A stretch of DNA of 64,000 nucleotides from Bacillota bacterium (lineage in GTDB: Bacteria; Bacillota; Clostridia; Acetivibrionales; DSM-1351), in assembly GCA_023400235.1 (NCBI GenBank), contig JAEXFI010000041.1, forward strand, positions 1 through 64,000, written 5' to 3'. Positions 1 to 7,982 of the stretch are shown here, piece by piece. Under the pieces are notes generated by a model. The model saw only the letters and a list, made by a program, of their open reading frames with translations. It was not told the DNA's origin and ran no database searches. The position numbers and the translations under genes are program-made. Positions within the stretch are counted from its first letter, which is position 1. Every line of letters begins with the position of its first letter.

Positions 1-320
1 AGTCCCCTTTCCAAACCCCGAATATAGGAATTTATATAGAATGGAATTTTCTGGTGTACACACTCAAACTCAGTATTATGGGCATCTCATCCCTGTTTTA
101 AAATATATAAATTCCTATATTCTAAAAAACGGTGTAGAGTATGCTAAAAGAGCAGAACTCAACACCGGCTATCAGACTGATCCAATTTCCATATATGCGT
201 TTATTCTACCATATTACCATTCTACGTTGATATTGTACAATAAAAAGTACATATAGACAATATGGAAATTGCCGTTTATGGAATAAATAACTTATATTCT
301 GTTGAAAAAAGTATTTTTTA
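1..320. other. non-coding stretch with an 18-bp inverted repeat
   Basis: No convincing gene is seen here. The only clear structure is a perfect 18-bp inverted repeat with arms at 21-38 and 104-121, separated by 65 bases. Both arms are AT-rich. A short open frame inside (41-256) has no ribosome binding site and no protein-like composition, so I do not call it. The repeat could be the ends of a small decayed mobile element or part of a transcript cut off by the window edge. Confidence 0.4.
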
Positions 321-357
321 GACAAAACAAACCCCATCAGCGAGCCGATGGGGTTTA
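321..357 (-). terminator. intrinsic terminator of pckG
   Basis: Perfect 10-bp stem aaaccccatc / gatggggttt (329-338 and 347-356) with an 8-base loop. Read on the minus strand it is followed by a T-rich run (gtttgttttgtc). It lies about 40 bases past the pckG stop codon. Confidence 0.85.
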
Positions 358-396
358 GGCTTTATAATTTTTAATGTATTACTGCATTTCAGCTTG

Positions 397-2187
397 TTAT
401 GCCTTCAATCTTGCTTCCAATGCTGCTAACTGACTAGCCAATTCAGCAGGAAGCTTGCTGCCGTATTTAGCATAGTGTTCCTTAATTGATTCAACTTCCT
501 GGAGCCATTCAGCCTTGTTGACCTTGAGAAGTTCAGCCATATCAGCGGCAGACACATCAAGACCAGTAGTATCGATAGCATCTTCAGTAGGCATAAATCC
601 GATTTCGGTTTTAACAGCTTTTCCTTCTCCAGCTACTCTTTCAAATATCCACTTGAGAACACGGCTGTTTTCACCGTAACCAGGCCACAACCACTTGCCA
701 TCCTTGTCCTTACGGAACCAGTTTACATAGAAGATCTTTGGAAGCTTATCTTCAGTTGTAGCAGCTCCAACATCCAACCAGTGCTGTAAGTAATCGCATA
801 CGTTGTATCCGATAAATGGAAGCATTGCAAATGGGTCACGACGAACTTGACCAATCTTGTCTGATATAGCAGCAGCTGTGATTTCGGAACCCATTATAGA
901 ACCGAGGAATACACCGTGCTTCCAGTCAAAGCTTTCATGTACCAATGGAATAGTGCTTGGACGACGTCCACCGATAAGTATGGCTGAAATAGGTACTCCA
1001 GCAGGATCCTGCCACTCAGGAGCTATTGCAGGACACTGTTCAGCAGGTGCTGTGAAACGAGCATTTGGATGAGCAGCAGGAGCTTCTGCGCCAGGAGCCC
1101 AATCCTTACCCTTCCAGTCAATCAAGTGAGCAGGTGCTGCAACTCCCATGCCTTCCCACCATACATCTCCATCGTCAGTTAAACCAACATTTGTGAATAT
1201 GGTATTCTTTTCGATGCTGTGCATAGCATTTGGATTTGAATCCATTGAAGTTCCAGGAGCAACTCCAAAGAAACCTGCTTCAGGATTGATAGCATAGAGC
1301 TGTCCATCAGCCTTGTACTTCATCCAGGCTATATCGTCACCGATTGTTTCAACTTTCCAGCCTGGGATAGTTGGAACAAGCATAGCCAGGTTTGTCTTTC
1401 CGCAAGCACTTGGGAAAGCACCGCAGATATATTTAACTTCACCCTTAGGGCTAGTAAGTTTCAAGATCAACATGTGCTCAGCCAGCCAGCCTTCTTCACG
1501 AGCTATAGCTGATGCTATACGAAGAGCAAAACATTTCTTTCCCAGCAATGCGTTTCCGCCGTAACCTGAACCATAGGACCAGATTGTTCTTTCTTCAGGG
1601 AAGTGGCTGATGTACTTCTTTTCGATTGGAGCACATGGCCATTTTGTATCCTTTTCGCCTTCAGCCAAAGGAGCACCAACTGAATGCAAGCATGGAACGT
1701 ATTCTCCGTCACCCAGTGTTTCAAGTACCTTTGTACCGATACGAGTCATTATACGCATGTTGATAACAACATATGCGCTGTCTGTAAGTTCAACACCGAT
1801 TTTGGATATTTCTGAACCGATAGGTCCCATTGAGAAAGGAATAACATACATGGTTCTTCCCTTCATACAACCCTTGTAGAGACCTTTCATGGTTTCCTTC
1901 AATTCATTGGGGTCTACCCAGTTGTTTGTAGGACCTGCATCTTCTTTAGTCTTTGAAGCGATATATGTTCTGTCTTCAACACGGGCAACGTCTGATGGGT
2001 CACTATTGAATGCATAGCATCCTGGACGTTTTTCTGCATTTAAAGGCTTAGCCAAACCAGCAGCTACCAATTCCTGAATAAGTCTGTCGTTTTCTTCCTG
2101 AGAACCGTCACACCAGTAAATCTGATCTGGCTGTGTCAACTCAGCCACTTCTTTTACCCACGCTTGCAATTTCTTGTTCGTAGTCAT
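397..2187 (-). CDS. pckG: phosphoenolpyruvate carboxykinase (GTP)
   Basis: Interconverts oxaloacetate and phosphoenolpyruvate using GTP/GDP in the cytosol. In fermentative clostridia it usually works in both gluconeogenesis and the PEP-oxaloacetate node. The 596-residue length is normal for the GTP-dependent family. The signature P-loop AFPSACGKTN is at residues 257-266 and includes the reactive cysteine 262. The metal-binding DD follows near 284-285, and a substrate-binding arginine lies in VEDRTYIAS near 73. The guanine-binding region NWFRKDKDGKWLWPGYGENS is near the C-terminus. The start ATG has a clean SD (AGGGAGA) six to seven bases upstream. The gene is monocistronic, with its own terminator and a 500-bp AT-rich upstream region. 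Confidence 0.97.
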   Translation of the reverse strand: MTTNKKLQAWVKEVAELTQPDQIYWCDGSQEENDRLIQELVAAGLAKPLNAEKRPGCYAFNSDPSDVARVEDRTYIASKTKEDAGPTNNWVDPNELKETMKGLYKGCMKGRTMYVIPFSMGPIGSEISKIGVELTDSAYVVINMRIMTRIGTKVLETLGDGEYVPCLHSVGAPLAEGEKDTKWPCAPIEKKYISHFPEERTIWSYGSGYGGNALLGKKCFALRIASAIAREEGWLAEHMLILKLTSPKGEVKYICGAFPSACGKTNLAMLVPTIPGWKVETIGDDIAWMKYKADGQLYAINPEAGFFGVAPGTSMDSNPNAMHSIEKNTIFTNVGLTDDGDVWWEGMGVAAPAHLIDWKGKDWAPGAEAPAAHPNARFTAPAEQCPAIAPEWQDPAGVPISAILIGGRRPSTIPLVHESFDWKHGVFLGSIMGSEITAAAISDKIGQVRRDPFAMLPFIGYNVCDYLQHWLDVGAATTEDKLPKIFYVNWFRKDKDGKWLWPGYGENSRVLKWIFERVAGEGKAVKTEIGFMPTEDAIDTTGLDVSAADMAELLKVNKAEWLQEVESIKEHYAKYGSKLPAELASQLAALEARLKA

Positions 2188-2697
2188 TATAATTCTCCCT
2201 TCGATTTATAAAATATACTGCTGTAAATGAGTAGTATTCTTGTAATGTCTTGAAATTAAGATTTAATGCAAAAAAAAACACTTACCTGACTATTCTGCAC
2301 TACTATATCTTAAATTATTAAAAGTCATAAAGCCTCAAGCCATGAACAATTTACTATTCAGTATAACCAATCCATCCCACGTATTTCCAGAAAGCATTAC
2401 CGTCTTTTGAATCGATTTAATAAAGCAATAGATTTAGTTAATTTTTTCACTAACAATCTTAACATAGTAAGTCATAAATTTCAACAATTGTTTTGATAGT
2501 ATTTGTAAATTTTTTATTAAAATATGCAATTTTAAACTGCCGGAATTTCATGTTCTTACTTTCATACAGTGTGAATACACTGACTAATTTTCCATTAGAG
2601 ACTTTAAAGTTTCAGGTTTTTTTGACAGGTGTGTTTTGTCCTTATTTTAGTACAATAAATTGATAAATCGAAAAAACGAATTGTAGGAGGTATAAAA
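2188..2697. other. AT-rich intergenic region between divergent genes
   Basis: About 500 bases separate pckG (minus) from the ATPase gene (plus). The region is strongly AT-rich and must contain the promoters of both genes. A TTGACA hexamer on the plus strand near 2620 lacks a well-spaced -10 box. I see no riboswitch, repeat or small gene. Confidence 0.4.
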
Positions 2698-3864
2698 TTG
2701 CACGTGCCAATTCTTAGCATAATTACGGTCTCCTGCATACACTATATTGAAGTGTTATATTTGAAAGGTGGAATATATTTGGCTGCCAGGATCAGCAATT
2801 ATTATGCCAGCGCAAATTCGGCGCAGGGGTTTGTAAGCTTTTTTGAGGACAATGTAGCGGGAATTGACAACTTCTACATACTCAAAGGCGGCTCCGGGGA
2901 ATTCAAGTCCGCACTAATGAAAAGGGTGGGAATAAATTGGTACTTAAAGGGTTATGATATCGAGTACATTCATTGTGCTTCAGACGAAATTGAAGTTGAG
3001 GCTGTGCTAATACCCGCCTTAAAACTGGCCGTGGTTGACGGTGACCTGGAGTACATAGCTCAGTCCAGAGCCTGCGGCACGTCGGGTGAGATTGTAAGTC
3101 TGGACTCCCCTACCGCCTGCCGGGCCCCCCAACCTGAAGAAAGCATTGTCTCCCAGTTAAGAGGCAAAATACAGGAATACTATAAAAAAGCATATGAACA
3201 GCTTCAAAAAGCTCTGGGCATTCACGAAGAGTGGGAGAAGATTTATTTAAACGGTATTGACTTCTCAAAATTGGATGTAATAGCTGACTCTGCCATCAAG
3301 AAGTTTCTGAGCGATATGAATCTGAAAAAGGAAGGGATTATCAAGAACCGCTTTTTTGGAAGCCTGACCTACAAGGGCTCTATTGACTTTGTGGCCGATT
3401 TGACAAGAAACCTGGGCAAAAGATATTTTATCAAGGGCAGACCTGGCTCGGGAAAATCAACACTGTTGGGGAAAATAGCTGATGCCGCCCACGAAAAGGG
3501 CTTTGATGTTGAAATATACCGCTGTGTTTTAGACCCTGGGAGCATTGATATGGTAATTGTCAGGGAGCTTGATTTTGCTGTATTTGACAGTACTTATCCC
3601 CACGAATATTCCCCTGTGGGAGCCAATGATGAGGTTATAGATCTGTACCAGCTGGCCATTGCCCCTGGAACAGATGAAAAATACAGGGATGACCTGGGCT
3701 CCATAATCAGCAGCTATAAGGATGCCATAAGCCTGGGGATTTCTTTCTTCTCCAAGGCAAAAGAGCTGGAAGACCAGATAAAAGCCATTATTGGACAAAA
3801 AATAAGTCAAGAGGAAATAGACAAGGCCTATAAGGCCCTCATTCAAAAGTTGAACGCTCTTTAA
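2698..3864 (+). CDS. PRK06851-like P-loop ATPase with degenerate first Walker A
   Basis: Resembles the PRK06851 family of Firmicute ATP-binding proteins, built from two consecutive P-loop-like halves; their function is poorly known. The second half has an intact Walker A, KGRPGSGKST. The equivalent first-half motif LKGGSGEFKS has lost the GK[ST] core, so only one nucleotide site should be active. Two TTG starts are possible. The one at 2698 has an SD TAGGAGG seven bases upstream. The one at 2779 has AAAGGTGG six bases upstream and gives an N-terminus (LAARISNYYASANSAQGF) that matches where family members begin. I think 2779 is more likely the true start, leaving about 361 residues. Confidence 0.75.
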   Translation: MHVPILSIITVSCIHYIEVLYLKGGIYLAARISNYYASANSAQGFVSFFEDNVAGIDNFYILKGGSGEFKSALMKRVGINWYLKGYDIEYIHCASDEIEVEAVLIPALKLAVVDGDLEYIAQSRACGTSGEIVSLDSPTACRAPQPEESIVSQLRGKIQEYYKKAYEQLQKALGIHEEWEKIYLNGIDFSKLDVIADSAIKKFLSDMNLKKEGIIKNRFFGSLTYKGSIDFVADLTRNLGKRYFIKGRPGSGKSTLLGKIADAAHEKGFDVEIYRCVLDPGSIDMVIVRELDFAVFDSTYPHEYSPVGANDEVIDLYQLAIAPGTDEKYRDDLGSIISSYKDAISLGISFFSKAKELEDQIKAIIGQKISQEEIDKAYKALIQKLNAL

Positions 3865-3869
3865 AAATA

Positions 3870-3917
3870 AAGCCACAGGTTATCTGCACTTTTGGCAATT
3901 AACCTGTGGCTTAGTTT
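3870..3917. terminator. bidirectional terminator
   Basis: A 12-13-bp stem (arms 3870-3882 and 3900-3912) sits between two convergent genes. It is followed by TTTTAAT on the plus strand and has A-rich sequence on the other side, so it can end transcription from both directions. Confidence 0.8.
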
Positions 3918-3947
3918 TAATATCCCAAAATCAGAATATCATATGCT

Positions 3948-5378
3948 TTACAGTTTCATAACAGCGCCCACTATAAAGTTCACTATAAATAGTCCGGTGA
4001 CTACATACATAATGGGATGCACCTCTTTTGGCCTGCCCTTGCATATTTTAACTGTAATATAGAATATGAATCCGGCAGCTATACCGTTTGATATGCTGTA
4101 GGAGAAGGGCATCACCACCGTGGCAAAAAATGCAGGCAGAGCTTCGTCAAAATCCCCCCACTTGATTTTTGCAAAGGAGCTCATCATCAGAACACCCACT
4201 ATTATCAGTGCAGGGGCGGTGGCGGCTCCGGGAATAATGCCTGCCACTGGAGCAAACACCAGGCAGACGGCAAAGAATATAGCTGTGAAGACGGAGGTCA
4301 GTCCTGTTCTACCGCCTACGCCTATACCCGAAGCGCTCTCAACATATGTTGTAGTGTTTGAGGTTCCCAGCAGCGCACCGATTGATGTGGCAGTAGCATC
4401 AGCAAAAAGAGCCTTGTCCATTTTGGATTTGAAGCCTTTTCCCGCAAACAGCTCGGCCTCTTCCTTATCATCGAAGATGCCGCTCTTTCTTCCCGTACCT
4501 ATAAAGGTTCCTATTGTATCGAAGGTGTCTGACAAGCTGAAGGCCAGTATTGTTACAATAACTACCGCGATTTTCTTCGGATCGCTGAAGATACCTGCGA
4601 AGTCCAGTGCAAAGGCTGTCTGGGTTATATCCGACACCTTGTAGGGGGTCTCCAGAGACAGGCTGGTCACATGCATGGGGATGCCTATGACCGTGCTTGA
4701 AAGTATTCCTATAAGCATGGCAGCTTTAACCTTTAGCAGCATGAGCACCACGGTTATAATAAGTCCGATAAGTGCAAGCTGTGCAAACGAACTTGTAAAG
4801 TTTACAAAAGCAGGAACAACATTTGCACCTCCGGCAATAACCGTAGCAGCATCGGCTTTTTCCCCCAGTATGATCAAGGGTGCACCCGGCTTGGCTTCAG
4901 ATGTAAACTTCAAAAAGCCGGCATCCTTAAAGCCTATGTAAGCTATAAAGAGTCCAATACCTCCGCTGATTGCCAATTGAAGAGATTCTGGAATCGCCTT
5001 GATAATTGATTTTCTGACCTGTGTAATTGTTATTACAATATTGATTATACCGCAGATGAATACCATTGCCAGGGCCTGGCGCCAGTCGTATCCCAGCGCA
5101 CCGCATACCGTGTAGGTAAAAAAGGCGTTCAGCCCCATGCCAGGTGCCTGTGCATAAGGAACATTTGCAAACAACCCCATTACAAGAGTTCCAATCACTG
5201 CTGCAAGTATTGTGGCAACATATACTCCGCCCTTTGGAATACCTGTCTGTCCCAATATGGAGGGATTTACAAAGATGATATACGCCATTGTAAAGAAAGT
5301 CGTCAGACCGGCTACAAACTCCGTCCTTACATTAGTTCCGCTCTCCCTTAACCGGAACTGTTTTTCAAAAAAACTCAT
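3948..5378 (-). CDS. AzgA-type NCS2 purine permease
   Basis: Integral membrane proton symporter of the AzgA-like branch of the NCS2 family (PbuG, AdeP and relatives), which import hypoxanthine, guanine or adenine. The 476-residue protein has about a dozen hydrophobic segments. It carries the branch signature NTTTYVESASGIGVGGRTG near residues 335-355 and the early motif GLTTFFTMAYIIFVNPSIL near residue 25. The start is fixed by an SD AGGAGGAG seven bases ahead of ATG. The gene stands alone. I looked for a purine riboswitch in the leader and did not find one, which is worth noting because clostridial relatives often have it. The exact purine cannot be told from sequence. Confidence 0.9.
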   Translation of the reverse strand: MSFFEKQFRLRESGTNVRTEFVAGLTTFFTMAYIIFVNPSILGQTGIPKGGVYVATILAAVIGTLVMGLFANVPYAQAPGMGLNAFFTYTVCGALGYDWRQALAMVFICGIINIVITITQVRKSIIKAIPESLQLAISGGIGLFIAYIGFKDAGFLKFTSEAKPGAPLIILGEKADAATVIAGGANVVPAFVNFTSSFAQLALIGLIITVVLMLLKVKAAMLIGILSSTVIGIPMHVTSLSLETPYKVSDITQTAFALDFAGIFSDPKKIAVVIVTILAFSLSDTFDTIGTFIGTGRKSGIFDDKEEAELFAGKGFKSKMDKALFADATATSIGALLGTSNTTTYVESASGIGVGGRTGLTSVFTAIFFAVCLVFAPVAGIIPGAATAPALIIVGVLMMSSFAKIKWGDFDEALPAFFATVVMPFSYSISNGIAAGFIFYITVKICKGRPKEVHPIMYVVTGLFIVNFIVGAVMKL

Positions 5379-5688
5379 AATAGCTTCTCCTCCTGAACTT
5401 AATCCCCACTTTTATATTAACCATTGAAATTTTTGATTATTCAAATATCATAAAGGCAAATAAAGAGAGCGGAGACTACTGAATGTCTTAAAACACAGAA
5501 ATTATTTTATCACATTTTGTCTTAAAGACAAGTAGCTGTTATGTAAATAAAAGGCCAATCCCATAAATTCCACTTAACCCTAAATAAGTATTATTTAGCC
5601 TTAAAAAACACATCTTTCAAAATATGAATTTTTGAAGTATCATATAAATAGCAGCTAAGTAACAGCAATATCAAAACGGAGGGCAGTA
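5379..5688. other. intergenic region between divergent permease and regulator genes
   Basis: About 310 AT-rich bases hold the promoters of the permease (minus) and the response regulator (plus). The only marked structure is a perfect palindrome TTGTCTTAAAGACAA (5517-5531), about 140 bases upstream of the permease start, which could be an operator. No riboswitch is visible. Confidence 0.35.
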
Positions 5689-6771
5689 ATGTACAGGGCA
5701 TTAATAGTTGATGATGACAGAGCAATCCGGTATGAGTTAAAAAAGTCTCCTATTTTCGGGAAAAACAGATTTTTGGTCACAGGTGAAGCGATTGACGGGA
5801 AAGAGGCTCTGGAAAAGGTCAGTTCTGAAGAATACGACATTGCCTTGGTGGATGTACGAATGCCAAGAATTGACGGCATTGAGTTTATCCGGGAACTGCG
5901 CAATAACGGCAATGATCTGTGCATTGTAATAATAAGCGGTTCAGGAGACTATGCCTTTACACGTCAGGCTATCAGGCTGGGAGCCTTTGACTACCTGCTG
6001 AAACCCATCAACCCCGGAGAGTTGAATGAGTTGCTACATAACGCACGGTTATTTTTGAAAAAAAAGATGGAAAACCGTGTACTGGTTGAAAACACAAGCC
6101 GCCAGTTGGCTGAAAGCCTTAAATTGCCCTATTCCGTTCAGGACGAATCCCATCTTTTCCGTCTTATTAAAGAAAACAGCCGTAAAGCGGAAGAATTTTC
6201 ACAAACTCTGGCCCTCAGGCTGGCAAACTTTTATGAAGGAGACACCTTCAAGCTGTCCATCATTCTTGAAAACTCCTATAAAAACTTATGCAGGCTGCTT
6301 CTGTCCGAGATGCCCTGGCTGGGTACTCTTCAGCTTAAGGGACTGGAGCTTTCAGCAAGCTCCCCTTCTGATGCAGAGTCCATTATCTCCTCCTTTACCT
6401 GCAGCATAAGAGAGCTGTCAGATTTTATAGGCAATATGCATATCAGCGGAACATACCCTGTAATAAAACTATTGTGTGAATATTTCATAAAGAATGTGGA
6501 GGGGAGGACTACTCTGGAGGAAGCTGCAAAAGTACTCAACTACAGCAGCAAGTATTTGGGGAAGATCTTTAAAGAGGTCACAGGTGAGAGTATTGTGGAT
6601 TATATGACAAAAATAAAAATGGAACGAGCCAAAACCCTGATTCTGTCAGGAAAATATAAAACCTATGAAGTAAGTGAAATACTTGGCTACAAAAATACTG
6701 ACTATTTTACCCGGCTTTTCAAGGAGCACTACGGACATACTCCGCTTGAAATAAAGAGATCCTCCCTTTAA
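5689..6771 (+). CDS. response regulator with AraC-type output (YesN-like)
   Basis: A receiver domain (residues 1-120) shows the acidic pocket D8-D10, phospho-acceptor D55 (VDVRMP), the switch serine in IISGSGDY near 83 and K105. A variable middle section follows, then a C-terminal AraC double helix-turn-helix from about 265 to 355 with the motif YTRLFKEHYGHTPLE-like ending. It is a cytosolic transcription regulator activated by phosphorylation. SD GGAGGG precedes ATG 5689. No kinase gene lies in the same operon; the convergent receiver-kinase gene and the next hybrid kinase are the nearest candidate partners. The stop codon overlaps that of the convergent gene by four bases. Confidence 0.9.
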   Translation: MYRALIVDDDRAIRYELKKSPIFGKNRFLVTGEAIDGKEALEKVSSEEYDIALVDVRMPRIDGIEFIRELRNNGNDLCIVIISGSGDYAFTRQAIRLGAFDYLLKPINPGELNELLHNARLFLKKKMENRVLVENTSRQLAESLKLPYSVQDESHLFRLIKENSRKAEEFSQTLALRLANFYEGDTFKLSIILENSYKNLCRLLLSEMPWLGTLQLKGLELSASSPSDAESIISSFTCSIRELSDFIGNMHISGTYPVIKLLCEYFIKNVEGRTTLEEAAKVLNYSSKYLGKIFKEVTGESIVDYMTKIKMERAKTLILSGKYKTYEVSEILGYKNTDYFTRLFKEHYGHTPLEIKRSSL

Positions 6772-7865
6772 CCGCCCACCTCAACCTCCACCGGCAAGGT
6801 AAAGCACACCTCCGCCCCCCTTCCTGCCTCAGAGGTAATCCATACCTTCCCACCGTGAAGCTGTATTATTTTCTTTACCGTGGACAGGCCTATTCCCGTG
6901 CCCTCATATTCACTTTGCTCATGGAGCCTGACAAATAGGTCAAAAATGTTTTCTGCATACTTCATATCAAAGCCCACGCCGTTATCTTTTACTGAAAAAG
7001 TATACACACAGTCATTTTTGCTGCAGCTCATATGTATTACGGATTCCAGCCTTCCTCTGGAATACTTTGCAGCATTTGAAAAGATGTTTGACAGCACCTG
7101 TTCCAGAAGCAGCCTGTCCCCATGCACAACAGGCAAGGGTTTTTTCTCGAATACTATCCGCTGTCCGGGATGTGCTTTTTGAATTTCCTCCATCACCTTC
7201 CAGGCAATACAGTCCATATTGACCTCACCTGTATTTATTGCTGTAGAGGACAGCTTTACCAGCTTTGTGTACTTCTCCACAAGCTCTACCGTCCCTGCCG
7301 TTTTTTCCATGAGAATGTCCAGTATTTCATAAATTTCTTTGGTATCTCCCATTTCTACTGCTGTCTTAAGGAAGCCGGCCAGCTTATGTATGGAATAAAC
7401 AGGCGTTTTGAGATCATGGGATATCACATGATTGAAGCTGTCTATGTCCTTATAGGCTTCCAAAAGCCTGTCTGTCCTCTTCTTCAGGTTTAAGTGCGTT
7501 TCAATTCTGGCCAGCAGTTCCTTTGTGTTTACCGGCTTTGACACATAATCCTGAGCCCCTGCCTCAAAGCCTCTGACTATATTCTCACTGTCATGCACCG
7601 CCGTAAGAAAAATGATTGGTATGGAGCTGTACAACCGGTCTGCTTTTATTAATGAGCACAGTTCAAAGCCGTTCATACCCGGCATAAGCACATCCAGAAG
7701 GATTAAGTCCGGAATTCCCTTTTCAAGTGCATCAAAGGCCTGCAAAGCTCCGATAACAGCCCTGACCCTGTAGTTCCTCCGTATGAGGATGGATGCTACA
7801 AAATGGATATGTTCCGGTGTATCGTCTATTATCAGTATTTCCGGACTCTTGTTTATATATCTCAA
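6768..7865 (-). CDS. receiver-histidine kinase fusion protein
   Basis: Soluble 365-residue protein with an N-terminal receiver (D14-D15, phospho-acceptor D58, T88, K110) fused directly to a histidine kinase. The H-box NHVISHDLKTP has the phospho-His at 150, followed by N-box SNIFSNAAKYS, G1 DNGVGFD and G2 GTGIGLS. No membrane segment is present, so it must receive its signal from a partner protein, likely by phosphorylation of its own receiver. The start is TTG at 7863-7865: SD AGGAGG lies eight bases upstream, while the nearby ATG at 7868 runs into a stop after two codons. It is divergent from the large hybrid kinase, and a joint phosphorelay is plausible. Confidence 0.88.
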   Translation of the reverse strand: MRYINKSPEILIIDDTPEHIHFVASILIRRNYRVRAVIGALQAFDALEKGIPDLILLDVLMPGMNGFELCSLIKADRLYSSIPIIFLTAVHDSENIVRGFEAGAQDYVSKPVNTKELLARIETHLNLKKRTDRLLEAYKDIDSFNHVISHDLKTPVYSIHKLAGFLKTAVEMGDTKEIYEILDILMEKTAGTVELVEKYTKLVKLSSTAINTGEVNMDCIAWKVMEEIQKAHPGQRIVFEKKPLPVVHGDRLLLEQVLSNIFSNAAKYSRGRLESVIHMSCSKNDCVYTFSVKDNGVGFDMKYAENIFDLFVRLHEQSEYEGTGIGLSTVKKIIQLHGGKVWITSEAGRGAEVCFTLPVEVEVGG

Positions 7866-7982
7866 AGCATGGGCCTCCTGACTACTATTTAATGTAAATA
7901 TTTTCTAGTATAATACTATTATAATCCATAAACTGGAATATTGTTTAGTTAAGTCAAAAACGTAAGGAGAGAGTAGGAATTT

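Noticed and set aside
41..256. 71-residue frame near the window start
   Set aside because: No SD, odd composition, and it includes one arm of the inverted repeat.
5400..5560. Purine riboswitch ahead of the AzgA-type permease
   Set aside because: No conserved P1-P3 arrangement could be found in the leader; only a 15-base palindrome is present.
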